In this document: piece by piece, positions 1-15,790 of the stretch
Layout: every line of letters starts with the position of its first letter
How positions within the stretch are numbered: the stretch's first letter is position 1
Source of the DNA: Bolinopsis microptera
Taxonomy: Eukaryota; Ctenophora; Tentaculata; Lobata; Bolinopsidae
Reading direction: 5' to 3'
Length of the DNA stretch: 64,000 nt
Assembly (NCBI RefSeq): GCF_026151205.1
Contig: NC_087080.1
Span: 4,255,096 to 4,319,095, forward strand
Program-made: the position numbers and the translations under genes
The notes under the pieces: model-generated
What the model saw: only the letters and a program-made list of their open reading frames with translations
Databases searched by the model: none
Told to the model about the DNA's origin: nothing

Positions 1-2600
1 ACTATGTAAGGATTTATATTTAGGACACACAACACCAAATGAGATAGGTGATATAAGGCTGGCCCCAGCCCTGACCCAGTGTGAAATGTACTGATTAGTT
101 TTATAGCAGCACGCCCAGCTCTAATCTCTATGATCTACTAGATTGATTTACCATCAGACATCATACACAATATAATAAGTTATTCATTAAATTCACTGTG
201 TGTACGTCGTATGAAATAATTGGATCTCATTAGTACATGCTGTGAAAACACCAACTTACCAATTTATTCCATGCTTAACAATGGCCTAGGCCTCACCAAC
301 TTACAAGATGTGACTCAATCAAAAAACTCCCTCGTGTGTATGATCATATCGGAGAAACAACTGAGGATAGTAGTACTGAATACATTCTTTAGCTTTAAGA
401 CAAAAGCCTGATGTTTCTGTACCATGTCGTATCTAGATTGTAAAGACTGACGCTGAGCCGTAATGGCATGTCGACCATTGTGACTGATCGAGGTTATTGT
501 TACTTCACACTGTCACAGAGTAGCCACAGGACATACTGATAAATCATCACAACGTTAAGGAACACAGCTCAGAGATAACGTAACCATTCATTGCTGCATG
601 AATACTGCCTGTCATAGCTCTGTTATTCATCATATTGTGCTAAACATATCACCAGAAGAAATTAGCCCCTCACTCCAACGACCACGCCTTAAAACGCAAT
701 CCAACTAGCGCAACACTTGTAAAACATGTAATCCTGTCAGCTTCTCTACAACCTGGGCCTGCCCCAATCCAGGAAACAATTTAGAGCTCTTAAAACTGCC
801 AAACTTTTCTCTCCAATCTACCCTCCCGGCGCCCTTGGACCGTTTAATGTCAAGTTTATGAATGATGGCGGAGAAAGCAATTATATGAGTTTGCAATTTA
901 AAATTTTAGAGCACTTTGCAGATGGCCCAAAGTCAGTTGCTTACCAAAAGTTGCATTAAGTCATACGGTCGCAAACAAAGACTTTTCTTAACACAATATT
1001 CAAACTCCTCCACGTGATTCTGGACCTTTAAAACCTTGTACAGCTTCTCTTATCCACCATATGATTAAAATGATGCGACATAGCGGAGAGAAAATCAAGT
1101 ACACATCTCGGGGACACCTTAAAAGCTTCAAACTCCACGACAGTTATGTGTCTAAGCGATTATATTCCAATTTTCTCTCCCGATATATCATTTTATATGT
1201 TCCATACAAGATGAGAGATAGGGGGGATACTCAGATCAGTGGATCATCTTTCATTCTTCTCCAAGAAAATCGCATCACAGTTATTCAATAAACAGATGTC
1301 CAAAACATTCCCAGACGTAAAACAGATGTTCGTTAAATAAATTACCACGATCATACTCCCGAGTCCCGAGTATGTCTGTTCTAAAACTTTTGAACTCAAC
1401 TCATAGGTTGTTGCTTTTACTCTTTCTCTCGCTCTCACTATCTCTCCTTCCCCACCTCCTCTACTTAAGACACGATTTGGAGTTTCGACAAGATTCCCGT
1501 AAACGGAGATTGGTCGAGACGAGGTCACGAGACTGCTTCTCTGGTAGCGTGATGTTTTCAGTTGCGGGATTGGTCAGGTTCTGGACTTAAACTTTAGAGA
1601 GAGCTGTTAGCTTAAACTCGAGAGAGCCATTTTTCTGAAAGTGTTTCAAATTCTTGCAGCGTGTAGTAGGATTTAATCTACTTTCATATACTCGTCAATC
1701 TTCAAAGACTAAGCTAAGGTCAGTATATGCTACCAGTTTCGTGCGAGGGTAGTTATCAGGTATGTACGGGGGAGGTACCAGATTTGCTTTTAGTATAACA
1801 GATATTATTATTTTGTATCAGTCGGACTCCTTTATAAGTTTTACAAGGTGTTATCAGCAAGATAATCGCTAATTTGAGGCCCCAGATGTTGCTGTAACTC
1901 AAACGATTGATCGCGGCCCGGTATGTAGGTCGTGCAATTCCTAAACTGTAAGCAGTAAGCTTTGCTAGGATATTGGGGACATAATCGCTGATTTAGCATA
2001 TATATTATAGGGATATTATAGAGCTAGAGGGATAATTTCCATTAACCAGACATCTACCTTCGGGCATCTTAGCCAGGAAATTTCAGGGCCAATTCCAGGT
2101 AGAAATATCGTAGAGCTGTCAATAATTGGCCCCATTAATTTGGTCTAAAGAAGACCGGAACCTGTCAAGTGCAGGAACAGGTCTAGTGGTCTGGCCCCTT
2201 ACCAGGAAACCTTCTCACGACACATTCTTCCAATTCTTGTCACATGCCCACCTGAAGTTTACACCCTGTCAGTTATAGTGCAAGATATGTATCTCGTATC
2301 TCCGGATTGTCGGACGTGCCTACAGACACAAGACCTCCCACGAGTATTCGTCTCGTGTAACAACCAGCTTCCTATATCCTCCAGTTACACCCGGGTGTTA
2401 ATTCTCAGTTTTAACCAATGTAATCAATTTACGCGGTTTTTGGGGCCTATTAACCCTTTGGCCTTTGCAATGCAATTAGGAAACATCATATGGTTCAGAA
2501 AAACAACAGGGGCCTATTAGGCGATCTTCGTGCACTGATTGGGTAAATGTTTTCAGTGGCAAGCTGTATCGGGATTGGATTTCTCGCTCTATTATACTCT
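1..2600. other. Gene-free stretch with CT-rich microsatellite
   Basis: No open frame here resembles a known protein, and the frames present are short and lack splice-linked partners. A pyrimidine-rich simple repeat (CTCTTTCTCTCG-like) lies at about 1415-1462. I see no RNA gene or terminal-repeat element. Confidence 0.5.
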
Positions 2601-2853
2601 ACTATAGATTAAAGCGGCGTCACGTGATAATAAGACTAGTTGGCACCACGTGACCCCATCACATGACCACCCACTCACCCAATCAGCTTTCTCTCTCGCC
2701 TGCTCTCTCTCTCTCTCGCCTACAACTTATAAAGCACAGCTGACGCTACCACAAGCTCAGTTGTAGTCTTCAAACACTTGACCCAGTTGCTTCTCTTCCA
2801 TCTTTTCGTAGTTCTGTCACTGCTTCACCAGATCCTCAACCAGATCATATCAT
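2600..2853 (+). promoter_or_regulatory. Candidate RNA polymerase II promoter
   Basis: Two CACGTG E-boxes (2621-2626 and 2647-2652), a CACATG box nearby, a CCAAT box (2679-2683), a CT-rich tract (about 2690-2720) and a TATAAA (2728-2733) are stacked within 130 bp in the usual order. A transcription start near 2755-2765 would give a 5' UTR of about 90 nt before the ATG at 2854. The motifs are seen directly; promoter activity is inferred from order and spacing. Confidence 0.55.
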
Positions 2854-2888
2854 CATGTGTATCGAACTAAACCAACCCACCGTCGACA
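2854..2888 (+). CDS. Short first coding exon, probable alternative start of the MNK gene
   Basis: An ATG opens an 11-codon frame (MCIELNQPTVD) that ends on a good donor (CGACAG|GTTAGT) in phase 2. That phase equals the 3' end of the MNK exon at 8405-8712. Splicing to the second MNK exon at 9001 would therefore stay in frame (AG|C = Ser) and make an isoform lacking the 103-residue N-terminal extension. The link to MNK is inference from phase, strand and the adjacent promoter. A phase match has a one-in-three chance, and another unseen gene could own this exon. Confidence 0.4.
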
Positions 2889-5800
2889 GGTTAGTTACAT
2901 GTAATATATTCCCACCATGGCTTGTTCACCTACATAGCTGCTCGCAGATTATGCGACTCGCTGATTTGACTATATTCGGGGTAGGTGGAGAATGGAGATG
3001 GTTAATCTAGGGTGGTAGTGGGTGTTCAGGTTTAGAGGCTGTACAAGACACCACTGTAACGAGTAACAGAGATACCGGGAGAGTGGCCACTGTGAATCTA
3101 GACGTGTTATATTAACCTTGATAGAATAACTTATAACTAATAGTTATGTCATGCTATATCAAAGGCTCATATCGTGGGTCGAGTAGGCGCCCATTTTAAC
3201 TGACAGAAACTCAAATAATCAACTCGCTGGCGCCCATTTTAATTAACTGACAGAATCTCAAATAATGAACTGTTTTGATACTGCTCCACAATTTTGTTCT
3301 CCTATCCAATTTTCCCACCACCAAGATAATGAATTGTTCCTGTTGTTGTCAGTAGCCACGAGCTGAAGTTAACTAAAGTGGGCAAGCTGCCAATTCTTCC
3401 TGCCCGGTGGCCGGCACATCTCCCGAAGTGTAAAATTTGCATTGTCGGCCCAATTATAAAGCTCGTGATTTTGTCCTATCCAGCTGCACCTGCTCTCAGA
3501 ATTAAAAATTATTCCGATGCATTGTGTTGATTATTGATACCCTGGCCAACAACACAACACAATATATATTGTCTGATTTTATTATTTTGGGTGGTTTTGA
3601 ACTTGTCGGTATGAACTATACCCTAATTACACACTACTACTCCTACGTCCTGGTTCCGTACCCTGAGGTGGTACAGTTCAACTCTTCCTGGCACAAGTCC
3701 AACAACAATACCGTTATTGTGTTCGCAAATTTCCACCCCTCATCAAAGGGAGGGATCTGCCGTCCTCACGTCCGCGACACTAGATGTACGTATTGTCCCG
3801 ACTCCGTGTTACTCTCATATTTCTGTTTCCACGGTTTGGTTAACGAGCAACTCAGTCACGTCTATAAATACACTTTCCTGACCCTTATTTTGTTTAACCA
3901 CCCTTCTTTACCGCCGATTTGTTATCAAACTTGGTCCCTAAACAATACCACCCTATTCCCATTATAATGGTCCCTCTTCTCCTCGATCATTGCCATGTTT
4001 CTCACTTACTTACTCTTTCCTGCTCCTCCTACCTCTCATCAGTCTTGTATAGACTGCTGTGTACGGGACAGAACTCTTGAAATTACACCGCATGAAAAGT
4101 AAATATGCTCCTCAGTACGTGGTGATGTAACTCCCGCCAACATGAGCTACCCGATATAATATTCCATCAGAATATTCTCATATATATTCAGTGTATATAA
4201 GCATACCATGACGTTATTTTGTAAGTAGTCAGCGATTCACACCAAGCTTTAAAACTTGTGTTCTGTAATCTGTCACTAATCAGCTCACTTTGCCTTTGTT
4301 AATGTTGTCCGTGGTTGTGTCGAGGAGAAGTGACGAGTTGGCCAGGGTAGTGTTGTTGCACTCGAGAGCAGTACAGCAAGGCTTCCTCTCTTGAACTGCT
4401 GTAATTCTACTATTAGATCATCGATTGACTCACTCTAGCTCTCTAGCTGTTAAAACAAGTGCAATGTTGTGTTATGGTCTGCTAAAGTTAAGGGCGTGCT
4501 CGTTTATAAGTTAAACTGTTTCTGCCCTAATATTTTTATGTTTTTAATTTTATAGTTCAAAGTAACCATTTTGCCATTGGGGATTCGGGGAAATCGTTTC
4601 TGCTTCCGTCACAAGTTTCTACCTTCTCTAAGTTTTGCAATTTAATTTCGCATAAACCAGAAATTGAAGACCACTTAACAACCATGTCTTTAAGAGTTTA
4701 GGATGCCCTTTCAGAACATGATCATCAACCCATAACCACATTAGTATGACACGTGCTGCTAATATAGCTATTTATATTGAGCTATATCTGGTCTTCCCAG
4801 TAGAAAGTGGAACGATTATTCCCTGGCTGCATTGGCCGCACCACGTGCTCCAGCCGCTAGTTCTGCACCTTTCTTTGTTCCGACCTTAATGAATATTTTT
4901 ATTTTAATGTGTATACAGCTTCCATATGCCGTTGAATATAACATCTAATATCATGTAGAGTCAATTTTGCATAAAAAATAATAATTCGAGTATTGAGAAG
5001 CTGCAGTAACATGAATTGGGCGTCAACCATTAGCGGAATTGATTACATAATGACACCTAATTGCTCCTAGTTAGCCGCTGGGTATGTGGCTAATCCAACA
5101 GATTGGGCAAACTTAATTTCAAATGAGGAGATCCTATCCAATCTTTTATAGCAGGCAGATGAATCATGATGGTGTGTGCTCTGTCGATAACTCATGGCTT
5201 GATTACTGATATCTCATAGAAATATCACACTTGAATCACGTGATAATGTTCGTATGGAGCATGGCTAGAAATGATAAGACGTCGAGGAACGTGCATGTCA
5301 TCGGATAGATGGCTTAGTAATCCAGCAGGTTTTTTTTTTATTTTAGTCGGCTATTCTTTGCTCATCACACGTTATTGAGTTTTTTAGATGCTCAACACAC
5401 GTTGTTGAGTCTTGGGAATGGAAACGCTTCTGATAAATTAATTAATCATGTTTATGCCACTATAAATACACTATTTGTAAATTGACCCCATAAGAGGTCC
5501 AAAATTAGGCCAAATGTCACATTATAGTCCCATAAACTATCTGCAAATTGGTCCCATAAGTATTAAGTGCCCTGTGAACATCCTGATGTCCTACCTCCTT
5601 CCTCTCATCATAGTGGTTTCCAATTATCTACTGTATATTATTATTATCTGAAGTGCGTGACTATATATGTATATGCGGTTTTAGCAATTACAACATGTCA
5701 AATTTTTATGGCTTTGCCTTATCAACGAACCGATAATGATAACACTCATACTTATGATGACATTTTGGAACGGCTGTTTAAAATGTACAGTTTATTACCT

Positions 5801-8404
5801 GCCCATCTTGTCTTCTTCTCATATCCTGTCACATGTCAGGATGTAAACACCATTCCAGCTTCATAAATATGTCAGGATTTTCCGCTATTTTCAGTTCTCC
5901 CAAGTACCAACAGTCACTGCCGTTACTCAAAATCATGTCTTGTCAGGGAGACCTTAGCAAAATAGTCACATAGCTCGCATTGGCATTCCTCCAGCTATAC
6001 TGGGATGGAGTGCCAACTCCGTCTCTCGGACTATGACATAATTTAGCACGGGCACATAAGAGTAACGTTTTATCCTTTTGTAGGGGTTGATTTGGCTGTC
6101 AACACTTCTCACTGTTTCGTGTGACTGTTATAAGCTTTATCGTTGTTACTACAATTCAGTAGCAGGACTGTCCGGCTCAGTGTTGTGTCGTTTGTGACTA
6201 TTTCTACGATTTCGTTCTGGATGGAACATATAGAGCTCACTTCTCGACTTGAGCTGCTTTGTTTGGGATGGGTTGTGTCTATCTTCCTTGAGTATATTCC
6301 TGCATGACACTCGGTTACATGAAGCCCGACTATAGTTGGTGGCCCATCGAATTTCTTGGTCCATAAACAAGTGTCGCGTTACAAACACTGTATTGCCATT
6401 TTTAGAAACTAGACCTCTAGCGCGCCTCTTCCGCATTTTCCCCCTCTTCCTCCGGTGCCACTTAGTCTGACTTGGATATTAGCGGTGGACACATTTCGTG
6501 TAACTTTTTGTGTGCGATGTAATTTCCGATATCCATCCTGATCCTGGCCACCCTTTAGTAAACAAATGTACTAACTACTCGATGAAAGAACCGGTGCCTA
6601 CACACAGTTTGATGTTACCGTGTGTGTGTTTGTGTGTGTGTGTGAGTGACGAATGTGGCTAATGAATTTGTGCTACTCTACTTTTTTATTACCAATTTCT
6701 TTTGTTCATCATTAGTCATTATTTGACAATGCATGTTACAATGCCACAGCATGGTATTGGACATTACGGATAACTCCATTCTACGCTATCTTCATTAATT
6801 TGCCCACTTCCATCCCATCATTGTACGAGGTCGAGAATTTAAAAATTTAGGAATTTACGTCATTGTTATTTGAATGAGCTTGAAAATGTTTCATTTCTGC
6901 TCCAATAGTGTTACTGTACACTGAGAGAGACACCAGGCAACTTAGTAAATTGATCACGCTACGTTTTTATGCGTCTGGCTTCAAAACTAATATATTGCTC
7001 TAGAATCCCATTAGCAAGGGATTGTTGGACCGTGATAAATCCGAATGGCGACCACGCCTATCTAGCAGTAAATTGATTGATATCGTATGCTCATTGCATG
7101 AACCCGCTATTATCGACCGAGAAAAAATAATGTAATCAACCCTACCTGAGACTCGTGATAGATCTGCGACACTTAATACAATCAGTTGTGAGGCGAGCCC
7201 TTCCTTCTTCCCCTTCCAAAATACAGCCTAGCATCTTGGTCTTGTTTCTCCAGAAAGACAGTTAGTGCAAACTTGTACGTTCTTGCAGTACAGTTTATCT
7301 TACTTTCTTTATCGTATAGCAGCAGTACAGCTTATGTACATTACTCATTACTCATTACTCATTGCTCGTTTCTTTTTTATTTTCGCTATAACTCATTTAA
7401 CACGAGAGATAGCTGCTCCTTCAGCAATAATTGGGTGTGATTGACGCTTCAAGTTATTAGTGGCCGGTCAAATACTTCCTTAAGAGTAGATTACCATTTA
7501 CCAATGAAGATAATGCTTCCCACTTAATAGACCAGCTACGTATTTAACTCAATTAAAGGTCTCAAAGCCCTATAAATGCTCATTACGACCCGCTATCGAG
7601 AGAACCGAAGGTTTCTCTTTTCCGGTTTTGATATCGGATATGTCTTTACCCCGGTGACATGATTTCTTTCAGTAATTTTTCGATCGGATAAGAATTTGTG
7701 ATATGCGTAATATTATCCATATTTCATGTTTACATACTACAAATGTTTCCCTCATATATAACGGCAAACAGGATGTGTTCCCCAATTTAATGTTGTGTTA
7801 TATTTATATATATTAGTAAATAATGTTCCAATTTAAATAACGGCGAACTATTTAACCATTAAATAAAATAGTTGTTAGTCTAACTAAAACATTTACTTGT
7901 CTGGGCAACACTTCGTTCGCCGAAATTACTCAGCATTTTTGTTGTGCCTTGTCACGTGATCACATAACTAGCGGAGGTAGTATCCTAGACAGCTCACTCA
8001 CTGATCAGCTGATAACATACTAGATGAGCATTTAGCTGCTCTGTCAGATATCCGTCAACAATATAATTGTCTCGACTGCAAGAGATCGCCTTGTTTCTGC
8101 CTGACCGTAGCGCGAGTAACTGAGTAATTTACGCGTGTTCTTTATTGTCGCATATCGCCTTTTTGACAACTAACTTTGTGATTAAATATCAAATGCTTTA
8201 CCTTTAAATGTCTGTTTGCAAATGATGTTTTATCATAACATTGACCATGGGTAAGATTGTGTTGTCTTAAAATGATTTTTAGTTTGTCGGGGTTATCCCA
8301 TCGTTGCTACGGCCTAATCGAAACTGTCAAATGTTATTCCTTTTATAATCGATATGACACACTTTGTGAAATTTAACCCGCAACGCTCTATATAGATCCC
8401 CAAC
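2889..8404. other. Non-coding interval (probable long intron or intergenic)
   Basis: No recognisable coding exon. A 147-codon frame at 3524-3967 shows no family signature and no splice partner. Simple repeats occur at 6618-6647 (GT-rich) and 7340-7367 (three ATTACTC units). CACGTG boxes occur near 4840, 5237 and 7954. The last, 450 bp before the MNK ATG, could belong to a proximal promoter. Confidence 0.45.
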
Positions 8405-12025
<3,621 letters not shown>

Positions 12026-13124
12026 ATGTTTTTATAAAGTTTTGTACAAAATACATGCGGAATATAGCGCAACATATAAAGAACCTTGATATGGATTGTT
12101 ACCAAAAAGGTTCCCTTTTGGTCGGTAAACCCATATTTCTATTTATTACAAGATGAAGTGTGTGTTCATTTAAGATTTTTGTGGTTTAATCAATTTTGCT
12201 TCACTATTAATTATATGATATCAAGTTAACTTATTCAAAATATTACCCTATTTATAGCAAGAAAAAAAATTGATATAATAGTTTTAAAAGTCCATAAACA
12301 GTAAAAGTATGCTATTAATTTTCCCTAGTTAAAGTTTCTATAACTTTTATAATGATACTGTTAAAAATAGTTTGAGCTTTCCTTTAATTGATCGTTAGGT
12401 TCGATATTTTGTCCGTTCTGTAGACTTTTTTACTGCATACTACCGGCAGCTGTTCATGTTGAAGGTGCTCTCATGCTGGTCATCCACACGTGCAATACCT
12501 TTCCTCGCGCGTCACAAGAACGGGGCGTGCGTGAAGGATGGTGTTGCACGTGCAGATATAACCGCATGATCGTGACTTGCCGCGTTTATCGCTGGGTTTG
12601 ATTACCGTTGTCCAGGCCATTTGGTAGTGTGTTAGTTTTTAATAATGATAGATCCTAGATACCACCGTCGCTCAAGTTTGTGGCGACAGAATCTGGTGTA
12701 TTTTTAAGGCCAGTGTAAGAGTGGACTATCGACCCATTTTTAGTTGTAGCGTAAATAAGCGCAGGTTTCTTCTGCAACCCGACTAAAAGTATCAGTTTTA
12801 ATTTTACTGACTGTTCTTTTGTCATTTGCTGAAGAAACCCGTGATTAGAAATCAAATCAGACGCATTTTTGATCGATATTGAGCCTTTGAATTTCGCTTT
12901 ATAAGTAGAAAACTTTTGGAAGTATAGATAGTTTTGCTTGTGCACCACATGCGTTATTGGCATGGTCAAAAAGTGCAAGTTGGATATCAATATCCACAGT
13001 ATTTGCTAACTTTTTTAAGCAAACACTCATTGATAGAAACAAATGTTTTTGTTTCGAGTCGTATTTCAGAAAAAAAATTTTTAAAACATTTTGCTAATGT
13101 GTATGATGATGCAGAAAGGTAGGC

Positions 13125-13247
13125 TTCGTTTTATGTTGTCAAGAATTGTACCACGAACCGTTTCATTTAGTCGACAACATTGTTGTCGTCGTGACAATTT
13201 CTTGTCACCATCGCTGCCTAGCCGGAGTCAAGGCAGCATAAAACGAA
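13125..13247. repeat. Cloverleaf-like fold-back repeat, copy 1
   Basis: An 11-bp perfect outer stem (TTCGTTTTATG 13125-13135 with CATAAAACGAA 13237-13247) encloses three perfect hairpins: GACAACA/TGTTGTC (13173-13187), GTGACAA/TTGTCAC (13191-13208) and GCTGCC/GGCAGC (13213-13236). Short blocks TACCACG and GTTTCA are shared in order with the structure at 15089-15203, so both probably derive from one repeat. No transposase or target duplication is seen, and it is not a canonical tRNA. Confidence 0.55.
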
Positions 13248-14350
13248 CCTTGCCACTTCATGGAATTTTTAAAATGATATTTGTATGCAATGTGTTTGTA
13301 GGTCGAACTCCATGACAATAATTGGCCTAAATTTTATATGAAATTTCTCATACACAGACGTAGGTGGTAGCACTGCTGGCATGCTGCAACGTCATTGCTT
13401 ACCTTACCCCTCCAACTCAATTAACACATGATTAGTTGATTAGTAACCCAAGTTTGGGTTCGATCTCCTCTTTTTTTACTCTTATTACTTCAAAATAGTT
13501 TTGGATGGAGGGGTAATGTTTGCTATCTTGCCAAATGTTTTTGGTTGAATGTCAGACAAACATCTGAGAAATATCGTCAGATTTTTAACATCAAAACTGA
13601 AAATCGTCCCAATACTTGATATTTTAAATGAATTACTGTATTTGATTGTAGGAAGTATTGACTGAATGTACGATTGATCGGTTTTTGCTATTAATATGTG
13701 GGAATTTGAAGCACGTGCAGTATGGGACGTGATTTTCAGTTTTATTACGAACGAGTCTAGTGAGACTGAGGTATTTGATAAGCTCCAGAATTGAGCGATA
13801 GATTCGTCATGTGGTGATGTCCATGAGAATGCACGATTAAATTATGAAGTCCGTTGGATTGTTGAACGTGAGACAGTTTGGTTGTCTTTTTTATTAAATC
13901 CACGAGCAGCCAGGTTTTAGGAGCCTAACTAGATTATCCGCACTCTAAACTTTTTTGGCCATCAAACATGTGTGTTGAATATTTGCGTATCATATGTTAT
14001 TTTAACGCATATGATTTCGATTTTGAACTTCTTGTTTGGGTGAATGGGTGCTCTACAATAAGTCTGGTTGCTCCGATGTTATTAGGGCTAAGCTCGTGGT
14101 TATTTTAACGGTTGACTATAAAATCGGTCCGGGTTAAAATACTTTTCATGTTTTAGATAACAGTGTGTTTTCCTAACTTTAATATCTTGTTACTGGAAAC
14201 TTATTTGTGCGCGGCTCTTGTCACGTACATTTCACGAGATCGTCTTGACGACGAAAACGTCACCGTGACAACAGTCGTGCCACGTTCTTGCAGGACAGGA
14301 ACGGCCCCGTCGGGAATCCGATCGGAATGTTACCATCTTGATCACCGTTA

Positions 14351-14390
14351 GGAACTTGGCGTGAGTTGGTTCACTCCTCGCCCAAGTTCC
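14351..14390. repeat. Long hairpin
   Basis: GGAACTTGG and CCAAGTTCC form the base, and inner GAGT/ACTC extends the stem. About 90 bp upstream lies GTCAC-c-GTGAC (14259-14269) with more short palindromes. This may be a decayed relative of the fold-back repeats at 13.1 and 15.1 kb. Confidence 0.4.
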
Positions 14391-15088
14391 AGTGATCCAT
14401 TTCACATCGGACCCAATCTGTGCTTTGTTTCGAAATTGAACAAGCACTTTTACAATTTTTTTCTCTTTTTGCAACATGTTGAAACGTGAAATCCTCCTTA
14501 GAAATAGGTTGCAAGGTTTGAAGAATGAAGCAAATATTTAGGTTTTCCCGTCGACTCGTTCTCCAAGTTCTACTATCACCTGTGAATGAGTGGAGGCGTG
14601 ATCGACACTCTAGATAAATTTCTGTTTCATTATTTGAGCCTTGACAAACTCTGAGATCCTCGAATATTGTTCTTATGTTAATTTGTCTTGATTTGTTAAG
14701 AGTCCCCAGCTAATTGTTGTGCTCCATGTATTAAATCGCGGCAACAGGGAGAAAATATCTTGATATTTTAAATACAAGCTGGATGGTGCAATTGTTTGGA
14801 ATTTGTGACATCTTGGCGGACGTTTAATCAAGTGTCGCGCTGGGGGCGTCTTCACACAGTGTCAATAGTGTAATTATTTTAGTTGTAGAGCCCCATTGCC
14901 CCTGTCGAGTATTGCTAATAATCGAATAAACTTTCCTTAAATATGTTGTGTTTTATTTTGACTCTCCTGCGCTGTTCGAAATACATAACTTAATGATCTA
15001 TTTGAAGATTTAAAAGCAAATTAATATTATCCAAAAACAGCGAATTTTGGCCTTTGGGTCGAAGAAAGCTGATATTTGAAGATGGTCT

Positions 15089-15203
15089 ACCTTGTACCAC
15101 GTTGTGACACCCACGGTCGTTTCACTAGGTGAAACGACGTCCTGACGATACAGTGGGAGCCGCGCACTTCGTGCGCGGCGGGTCATACAACGTATGACAA
15201 GGT
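15089..15203. repeat. Cloverleaf-like fold-back repeat, copy 2
   Basis: The outer stem ACCTTGT (15089-15095)/ACAAGGT (15197-15203) encloses three perfect hairpins with three-base loops: GTCGTTTCAC-TAG-GTGAAACGAC (15116-15138), GCCGCGCAC-TTC-GTGCGCGGC (15159-15179) and GTCATAC-AAC-GTATGAC (15182-15198). Three perfect 7-10-bp stems in 83 bp is far from chance. The function is unknown; a non-autonomous fold-back element or a structured RNA are both possible. Confidence 0.6.
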
Positions 15204-15208
15204 CTACC

Positions 15209-15790
15209 GGTATTGGGTATAGTAGGACATTTTCATAATTTTCCTTTCATCAAAGTTTTCTCCGAATATTCAACTTCTATCACCTCGATGGTGACTTGTG
15301 TCAATCTCACTGATCGGATAAACAGGTTAAACATCCGATCAAAACTGTGAAACTTCAGCCAAGGAAACAGCACAAAAACTTCTATTTAAAAATATTCCAA
15401 AGTGTATCCTATGACCTATTCTGTTGATTTACCGTTTATCAAAGCTTTCTTAATGGGACTAGTACCTCAATCGTGTCTTGTGACACCCTCAGTGACTTAG
15501 CTAGATGGTCATTCAAGAAAAATTCAGCCAAAACTGAAATTTGGGTCGTGGAAAACAGAAATTCGAAAATGTCCTTCCGGTAGTATAGGACATTTTCAAA
15601 ATTTTCATTCCATCAAAGTTTTCTCCGGATACACTGCTTCAAGTACCTTGATGGCGACTTGTGTCACTCTCACCGACCTCACTGATTGGTCACTGGTCAA
15701 AATTTCAGTCAAAACCGCGAAATTTCGGTCAGGGAGACAGCAGAAAAGCTTCTCTTAAACATTAAAATCTTCCAAAATCTCTTTTTATAT
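15209..15790. repeat. Diverged tandem repeat, unit about 183 bp
   Basis: Three diverged units share ATCAAAG(T/C)TTTCT, a central ACTTGTGTCA-like block and a TTCAGCCAAAACTG-like tail. The first and third units (from about 15225 and 15588) are the most alike. A partial fourth unit begins near 15897. No coding potential. Confidence 0.5.

Noticed and set aside
3524-3967. 147-codon open frame on the + strand
   Set aside because: No recognisable motif, no splice partners, composition like the flanks; most likely chance.
12655-12990. 111-codon minus-strand frame
   Set aside because: No family resemblance and it sits in repeat-rich DNA; not supported as a gene.
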